DNA from: Macrostomum hystrix
Lineage: Eukaryota > Platyhelminthes > Macrostomidae
Direction of reading: 5' to 3'
DNA length: 64,000 bases
Assembly: GCA_950097015.1 (NCBI GenBank)
Contig: CATNEN010000011.1
Span: 1,612,001-1,676,000, forward strand
How positions within the stretch are numbered: the first letter of the stretch is position 1; every line of letters begins with the position of its first letter. Positions 16,701 to 25,700 of the stretch are shown here, piece by piece. The position numbers and the translations under genes are program-made. The notes beneath the pieces were generated by a model. That model saw only the letters and a program-made list of their open reading frames with translations. It made no database searches and had not been told where the DNA came from.

Positions 16701-19700
16701 TTTCTGACTCTTCAGTGATAATTTTAGTCACTAGATCTACTGGGGTAATGGCACTCCTAAACTCCTAGATCTATTGGGGTAATGGCCCTCCTAAACTCCT
16801 AGATCTACTTGGGTAATGGCCCTCCTAAACTCCTAGATCTACTAGGGTAATGGCCCTCCTAAACTCCTAGATCTACTGGGTAACTTTCCAAACAGGTATG
16901 TTTATCTTTCCGAACCTTTGCCATCCAGATGACAGTCAAAGGCAACCAGACCAACGCAGTCAAGGAGGTCATCGACGACATGAAGGGCGTTGTGAAAGCC
17001 TTGCTGTTGAAGTTTTACCAGCGCAGCAAAATGAAACCCGTCAGCATCATCTTTTATCGCGACGGCGTCTCCGAAGGCCAATTCACCGAGGTGCTAGGTC
17101 ACGAGGTAGCCGCTATTCAACAGGCCTGCTCCGAGATGGCCCCTGGCAACGATTACGAGCCTAAAATCACATTTGTGATTGTTGGCAAGAGGCATCACAC
17201 TCGCTTTTTCCCGACTGACCAACGCGACGCCGTTGGCAAAAGCGGAAACTGTCCGGCTGGCACCGTGGTTGACACCGAAATTGTGCATCGCAGGGAGTTT
17301 AATTTCTACCTGCAGAGTCACGAGGGCATCCAGGTTAGTTCAATTATAGTTCATAAATAAAAATTGCAGAAGGGCTGCTGTCAATGGCACATCATTTGGT
17401 GACACTAGACCTACAGGTCGGTGGTTCGAATCCTTGACACCATTCAGGGTTCGTGAATGACGAAAAAAAATCTGACGCGACGGAAATTTTAAAATAAGAC
17501 GCAAGAAATGGCGCCGTGTGTCCTACGAGAATGAAACAAATTTGAGCGTGACGCAGCTAACCCTAAGCCTAACCCTAACCCTAACCATCTTGGCCTCAGC
17601 ATAATAATAATAATAACGGACGCTGCGGAGGTTAGAAAACTGCAGCGAACACACGCTGCCGAAAAACGCGGGAGTCAGCCCTGGCAGCAGCCTGGGGGGA
17701 GAAGCCAAGACTCTGCAAGTCAGTTAAAAGGCAATCAAGTAGAGTCATGCGATGGCCCTGTCCACGCCGAAGGCCTTCACTGGGCGGGTTGAGCAGAAGG
17801 GTCGCGAGCGGCGGGCCCGCACCCCTCGCATGAGCCCGCAGGCAGTGGCCGGCCAGCATTTGCCGACGCCTTTGCAGGGAACGAGCGAAGGAGGGCACAC
17901 GGGCTCTCGCGGTCAGCTCGGCGTTGCTCGCAGTCTCAGGGTAGCGGACGCCAAGCGCCGACCTCAGCAGGTGTCGGTGAAACGCCTCCAGGGCAGCCTC
18001 ACGGGTAGGCGTCATCGGCACTGCTTCGAGGCCATATGCAAGGATGGATTCGACAGCTGAGCGGAAGAGGCCGATCTTCAGGACGTCGGAGGCAGTAGAG
18101 TCAAAGATGGTACGCAGAAGGTGGAGGGCGCGCCAGGCCTGTTGCTTGCGGTATTCGATGATGGCGTTGGCGTCCAAAATTTGCACGCCTAAATACTTAA
18201 AGTCCTGGCAGGTGTTGATGACATTGCCGTCTGGAAGTTGGAGTGGTGGGGCGGTTGCTGTGCCCATGTGCAGGACCTCCGTCTTGTTGTAGTTAATGTG
18301 AAGCCCGACTCTCCCGCCTTCCTCGGCCAGGCGACAGACCGCTCTCAGGGCTGCGTCAGGGTCGCAGCAGGTCAGGGCGACGTCGTCGGCATAGGCGAGG
18401 CAGGTCAGGCGGACGCAGGGGAGCCGGGCACTACGCCTGCGGGTGACCATGAAGCCATCGTCGTCGCGTAGGGCGCGCCTGAGAACGAAGTCCATGACCA
18501 TCACGAAAAGAAAAGGAGAAAGGGTGTCTCCTTGAAGAACACCAGAGGTGGTAGCGAACTCGGTCGTGGGCCCGTCTGCAGTCTGAATAAAAGCACTGGA
18601 GTCGGTGTAAAGGTCCATCACTGCTTGGATAAGCAATTGTGGAACGCCGTGTTCTTTGAGCAGCCATGCAATGGCCGGCCTGCTGATGGAATCAAACGCT
18701 TTGAGGAAGTCGACGAAAACGATGGATGCCGACATCTGTCGCGTCCTGCAGGCTTCGACCACGCAGCGGATGGCAGCCACCTGCTCAGAGGTCGAGCGGC
18801 CAGGGCGGAAACCACTCTGAAGGTGAAGAAGCCGCTGATTGATAGTGGGCAGCAGGCGGTTGCGCAGGACGATGTTCAGGACTTAAACCAGCGTGCACTC
18901 GAGGGCAATGCCGCGGAGGTTGTCAAGGCTGCTGGAGCTTCCTTTCTTGGGTATGGCGATGATCTTGGATATCCTCCAAAGAGCCGGAGCTCGGGCTGTG
19001 GGATCACCTCCCAAGGGGCAGGAGCGGTTGAGAATACCCGTGAGAACAGGCAGCAGCTCGAGAAGCTTGAGGACACGCGGCGGGATTTCGTCAACTCCTG
19101 CGGCGGTATCGGATCTCATTGTTTGCAGGGCTTTCTTCACCTATGCAGAGCGGATAGGAGAGCAGTCGAAGGTGCCGTCGGGAATGGGCGAGAGGCCTTC
19201 AAGAGGCGGGAGCAGGGGGTCGGGCGCGTCGGCGTTGAGGACGCCTTCGAAATGGTCAGCCATCATCTGCTTGCGCTCTTCTTGGGAGTTGGCAGGGATG
19301 ATAGCCTTCGGTGTGGCGCGACGGCCCGTCAGACGGTTGATGGCCCGCCAGGCGGCCGCAGGGCGACAGTTGTCCGTGGCCGCCTGGATCTCGGTGAGCG
19401 CCTCTTGGGTTGCGAGCTCGGCAGCGATGCGGTGAGCGTCTCTCAGGGTGTCGGTCGCCGCTGTTGCCTGCTCACTACCGGCGCCGTGTCTGGCAACCGT
19501 TGCTTGGACCAGGCTGCGGGCTCGAGTGACGCTGGGGTCGGAGGCCCAGCGGGCGCTTGATTGGCGAGGCTTGATTGGCCTCAGCATGCGCACATAAATA
19601 GTGTCACAATTTAGATAAATACATGAAGGCCTAGAAGTATCCGCTTTAATGCAAGAGTACACTAAGCAGATTATCTGAAAATACATATGCAGTCACTGTT

Positions 19701-22700
19701 AATGCTAAAGAGAATTCAAAGCTTCCCTGTACTTAGGAATGATACTGTGCAGACTTTAATACTTTAATATCTACATACTCGGTTATACAATCTTCCGATA
19801 TATGTTAGCTTTGTAAAATAGCTTGTTGACTAGTACTGAGAGACGAAAAATAAATCAACACTTTAAAATAAATCAAACCAGTAACGGCAAGAAAACAATT
19901 TCCGATTATTTCAAGATAGGAAAAATCCTTTCAAAGATCAATAAAAAATGCTATAAATTTAATAAATTGAAAGTTAATTTCACAGAGGGCGTTTATTAAA
20001 AAAATGATTTATTTAAAAAACTCAAACAGCGCATCAAAGCTAAAGGCAAACCGCGACTCTGTTCAGTTCATGTGGCAACAGAATAAGAGCAATGTTGGGC
20101 TGAAATATTCTTAGAAAAAAACAATTGTTGTGGGTTTCGTTACGATAATTCCGTAAATAGTTTTCTAGAACTTTCTACCACTTGTTATAACACTCTGTTG
20201 TTTCCAGAATCTTCTCTGCGCCTCCCCCGCGGGCTATCTATGAAAACTTTCTAGAAAGTTCTCCCACTCGCTCCCCCAGGCTATAAATAGAAACCCCCGC
20301 GCGGTGCACACACTCAAGACCTTTCCAGTATTTAATAATACTGCTGTTACAAATATATGCTTATCCAGTCGACTGCCGAGTGCTCCTTTCGGCGCTATAC
20401 TTACATTTACCAACACTACAATTGGAATCTCTGTATTCGTTACTTCAAGAATACAACAGGGATTTTCTGGCGTCGCAAGCAGGATCTTGATCAACTTCGA
20501 GGACGACTGTCACTATTGACCGAAGGATCAAGCTACTACAATCATGCCCGAAACGATGCAAGACGAGGATATAATCAGCCTCCTACGGCAGCAGATGGAA
20601 GAAGAGCGCCAACAGCGGAACGCTGACCGGCAGATGATGCTCGACCTCATTCGGTCTCTAAAGCCTGCAGCGGACCAGTCCCAGGCTGCAGCTTTGCCGA
20701 CGCATGTGACGACGTCGACTCCGAGTTTCTCGCCATTCGACGCCACGTCCGAGCTCTGGCCCGACTACTTGGCCAGATTCTGCACCTTCACGGGCGTGAA
20801 CTCCATACCCGACGACAAGAAGGCTCAGGTGTTCCTGACGAACCAGTCTCCGTCTGTCTACAAGCTTCTCTCAAACTTGGCAGCGCAGCAGACGCCGCGC
20901 TGCTGGCGAGATCAACAAGGAGATCAACAAGCTCACTATGGACGAGATTGAGAAGTTCATGGAAGAACAGTATGACACCAAGCGCTTCATCGTGCGCTTA
21001 AGTTCCAGCATGAGTTCCAGTTCATCATGGAAATGGTAGCCGGTGATCTGCCCGGAGTCGTTTTCTACTTGGACGACTACCTGGTCGGCGGCGCGACCGC
21101 TGATGGGCATCTCGCAAACCTACGCCGGCTTTTTCAACGCCTTTTTGACAAGGGACTTCGCTGCCGACGGGAGAAGTGCAAATTCGCCATGCCCAGCATC
21201 GAGTACCTTGGCTATGTACTGTCGAAAGAAGGCATCGCCAAGGGAACCAAGGTGGACGCTGTCCGCGAAATGCCTCCACCAAAGGACGTGTCCAGCCTCC
21301 GGTCATTCCTCGGCTCGGTCCAGTTCTACGCGAAGTTTCTGCCGCCAAGCATGGCCACGATCTCCGAGCCGCTGTACCGGCTCACCAGGAGGGACACACC
21401 GTGGACCTGGAAAGACGCAGAGCAGCGGGCCTGCGACCAGATCAAGGAGGAGCTCTCGTCGGACAACGTGCTAGTCCACTACAATGCCAACCTCCCTCTC
21501 GGGCTCTCCTGCGACGCATCCAACGTCGGGATCGGCGCCGTCCTGTTCCACCGCTACCCGGATGGTAGCGAGCGGCCGATCGCCAACGCTTCAAAGTCTC
21601 TGACGGATGCTCAGCGCCGCTATCCTCAGATTCAGAAGGAAGCCCTTTCAATCATCTTCGGCCTAAAGAAGTTTTTCCAATACTTGTTCAACCGCAAGTT
21701 CATCCTGGTCACGGACCATAAGCCGTTGATTTCTCTATTCGGGCCCGAGAAGGAGACACCAGTGATGGCGGCAAACCGGCTGGCACGGTGGGCTAACCTG
21801 CTCCACAACTTCACCTACGAAGTCGAGTACCGCCAGACCAAGAGTCACGGAAACGCGGATGCCCTGAGTCGCCTGCCAATGGGAGACGACCCAGATTTCG
21901 ACGGGGAGGAGAGCGCAGCCGACTTCGACATGGTCTGCGCGATCAAGGTCCTAAGCTTGCAAATCCAGCCGGCTGACGCCTCAGCCATGGCCAAAGAATC
22001 ATCGAGGGACCCGGTGATCTCCACCGTCATGCGCTACTGTCGAGAAGGATGGCCACCAGACAGGCGAGACGAAGACGCCGAGGTGGCCCGCTTACGGAAG
22101 GTCAAAGATTCGCTCTCCTGCGGCAACGGGTGTCTTCTGCATGGCTGTCGTCTTGTGATTCCTCGGAGCCTCCGGAAGGAGGTGCTGAAAATCCTCCACC
22201 TCGGACACTTTGGAATGCAGAGGATGAAGCAGCTGGCTCGATCGGCAGTCTACTGGCCGAACATCGACGACGACGTCGAGCACCTGTGCCGCGGCTGCCA
22301 TAGCTGCGCTGAGCACCAAAATCATCCGCCAAAGGCCGCCGTCCATCCGTGGATGATGCCTGAGAAGCCTTGGAGTCGCCTACATCTGGATCACGCAGTC
22401 AACTTCCTCGGCACCAACTGGCTAGTGCTCACGGACGCCTACTCAAAGTACCCGTGCATACACCCGACGCAATCCATGTCAACGTGGGCAACGATCGAGC
22501 TTCTGGAAGAAGACTTCGCCCACTTCGGCTACCCTCACGCCATCGTCACAGACAATGCAGCGGCATTCATGGCTGAGGAGTTTCAAGCTTGGTGTCGCGA
22601 ACACGGCATCGCGCACCTCACAGGAGCTCCGTATCATCCTGCAACAAACGGAGCGGCCGAACGACTGGTTCAGACCTTCAAGAAGGCCCTGAAGAAATCC

Positions 22701-25700
22701 AGCCTGCCACCTGCCAGGGCGCTACAGCAGTTCCTGATGCAGTACCGACGGACTCCTGCGGTCAACGGCTACTCTCCGAGCGAACTCCTAAATGGCCGGC
22801 AGATCAGGACGCAGTTTTATACTCTGCTGCCATCTCCAGCCCATCTCGCCCAGGATCGCCAAGTCAAGCAGGCCGAAGAGTCCAGAGCTCGGAAAAAGGT
22901 ATCTCGCGTCCGAGAAGGCTACAACGTCGGAGATCCGGTCTACGCTCGCTACTACGGACCACGCCGCGAGAAGGAAGGCCGCTGGGTTCCGGCAGTGGTC
23001 ACCAAGCGGGACGGCAGCCGCAGCGTCAACGTCAAGGTTGTCCCAAGCGGCCCGGTGTGGCGACGGCACTTCGACCAGCTTCAACCGCGACACGTGTCCA
23101 CGGAAGACAGCGAGCCAGGATCACTGCCGACTCAACATAACGAAACGGCCGGCCACCTGATGCTGCCGGCCACACCAGCGGTGGCACATCCAGGGTCTCG
23201 ACCCAGGCCTCCAGGATGGCGAGCGCCGGACCAAGTCCAACACCCGCCGCCCTACGGACCAGATAATCCACGACGGTCGGCTAGGCAGCGAAAGCCACGG
23301 CTACAAATGGACTTATAGACTTTCTATCAGCTGTACTCACAGTTTTGGTGGGGAGGTGTTGTGGGTTTCGTTACGATAATTCCGTAAATAGTTTTCTAGA
23401 ACTTTCTACCACTTGTTATAACACTCTGTTGTTTCCAGAATCTTCTCTGCGCCTCCCCCGCGGGCTATCTATGAGAACTTTCTAGAAAGTTTCCCACTCG
23501 CTCCCCAGGCTATAAATAGAAACCCCCGCGCGGTGCACACACTCAAGACCTTTCCAGTATTTAATAATACTGCTGTTACAAATATATGCTTATCCAGTCG
23601 ACTGCCGAGTGCTCCTTTCGGCGCTATACTTACATTTACCAACACTACAATTGGAATCTCTGTATTCGTTACTTCAAGAATACAACAACAATAAAGGAAA
23701 AAAAAGATTTTTCTCAACCAGCAGCCAACTCAATCAGCTGTCGTGACGCGTCAGATTTGCTACCATCCTTTTCAATCAGCTACTACATTGTGACGCGTCA
23801 GATTTGCTACCATCCTTTTCAATCAGCTACTCCCTTGTGACGCGTCACATTTGCTACCATCCTTTTCAATCAGCTACTTCCTTGTGACGCGTCAGATTTG
23901 CTACCGTCCTTTTCAATCAGCTACTACCTTGTGACGCGTCAGATTTGCTACCATCCTTTTTAATCGGCTACTACCTTGTGACGCGTCAGATTTGCTACCA
24001 TCCTTTTCAATCGGCTACTACCTTGTGACGCATCAGATTTGCTACCATCCTTTTAAATCGGCTACTACCTTGTGACGCATCAGATTTGCTACAGTTTTTA
24101 CTGACTTTTAAAATATATTTTTAATTAATTTCCTGACTTCCTACTAGCGAGTAATGCTGATAGAGCAAGGCAACCGCTTGACAACTTTTACGCCTTCTAT
24201 TTGAAGGAATTACAAGTATTTCAGAAAAAGCAAGACGCAGCAGAAATCAGTAGAAATAAGTAACTCAACGCAAAAACGGGCTTATTTCAGTTCATGTTGG
24301 CAATAAAAAAGAGCAATGTTGGGCTAAAAAATTCTTAGAGAAAAAACACCAGCGAAAAATGATTTTTCTCAACCTGCAGCCAACTCAATCAGCCACCTCG
24401 TGACGCGTCAGATTTTCTACCGTCCCTTTCAATTGGCTACTACCTCGTGACGCGTCAGATTTTCTACATTTTTACTGACTTTTAAAATACATTTTTAATT
24501 AAATTCCTAACTTCCTACTACCGAGTAATGCTGATAGAGCAAGGCAACCGCTTGACAATTTTGACGCCTTCTAATTAAAGGAATTATATCAGAAAAAGCA
24601 AAAGCAGAAAATGCAAAGCAGCAGAAATCAGCAGGGCTTTAATTCGTTTTTCGATTAATTTAATACGTCTAAATTAAATAACGGTCAAGTCTTTCCGCCT
24701 TCGTGAACAGCGTCGCTTCATAAGCCTGATTGAATGCGAATAGCAGAGCGCCTTCACCAGTTGGTCTTGTGTGAGGTTCGAACCTCTGGGTGTTACTGAA
24801 CTTAATCCACGTTCTGGTAGGAGGTGTTTCGAAGAATTGTTCGTGAATTTCCTGTCGACAAATGTGAATTCCTGAAACCGGGTCATTGCAGACCATAGCA
24901 GGCAAAAATGGATAGGTAGAATACTTGGCGCTGATGATATCTCCGCACTCTAGTGTTCTGCACATACGTTCGTGTTGTTGACGGCTTCTGTAAAAAGGCA
25001 TCTCAGCAGATTGCTTTTTTTCTACAGGTTCTGACAATCGATCGGTGGCGGTTGGGACGAAGATGAGTGCCATTTGCGCACAACCTGGTTTCCAGCATTG
25101 CTTTGGACTACTTTTTTTCTTTCCATCGTCCGAAGCATCGAGATCGACTTTCTTACGACTGGCAGGCCTGAAGCTCTTGGTTGCTGTGCAACTTGACGTC
25201 GGTGCATCAACACTGTCTTGACCATGCGTTAGAGCGGTATCGAATGTTGACTCCAGCGAAGACTTCGCGGCCAGCTTTTTCTCTGCAGGTTCTGACGAAT
25301 CGATCCGTGGCGGTTGGGACGAAGATGAGTGCCGCTTGCGCACAACCTGGTTTCCAGCATTGCTCTGGACTACTTTCTTTTTCTTTCTATCGTCCGAAGC
25401 ATCTTGGTTGACCTTACGACTGGCAGACCTCGAGTTTTTGGCGGCTGTGCAAATGGATGTCGGTGCATCAACACTGTCTTGACCATGCTGCGCTAGAGCG
25501 GTATCGAATGTTGACTCAAGCGCAGACTTCGCGGCTCGGGCATAAGCAGCCGTGTTCGCCATGTAAGACTTGAGCGCAACAGCCCTTGTGTGATTCATTC
25601 CATAGTTTACAAGATGTTGCTTCTCGGCGTCGTTTAATTCACTGTTTTTAGTCTCCAAAAATGGCGGATACTGTTTGCGTTCAAGCGCTTAATATTTTCG

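Larger units (their letters stand above)
20126..20458 (+). repeat. 5' LTR
   Basis: This 333-bp repeat has TG...CA ends. It holds three perfect three-unit heat-shock elements upstream of a TATA box, and a primer-binding-site candidate starts just after it (tggcgtcgcaagcaggat). Confidence 0.93.
20126..23687 (+). mobile_element. Ty3/gypsy-like LTR retrotransposon, internally deleted, young
   Basis: LTRs at 20126-20458 and 23357-23687 begin tgttgtggg and end atacaaca. They differ by about one substitution and two single-base indels. The 5-bp target duplication acaat is exact (20121-20125 and 23688-23692). A polypurine stretch ggtggggagg precedes the 3' LTR. Internal order is gag start, deletion junction, C-terminal reverse transcriptase, RNase H, integrase, which is Ty3/gypsy order. 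The rest of gag, protease and the N-terminal half of reverse transcriptase are missing, so it would need proteins supplied by another element. No envelope gene is seen. Confidence 0.93.

Noticed and set aside
18532-19560. 342-codon plus-strand frame
   Set aside because: It is the complement of the non-LTR reverse transcriptase frame, which has clear motifs on the minus strand.
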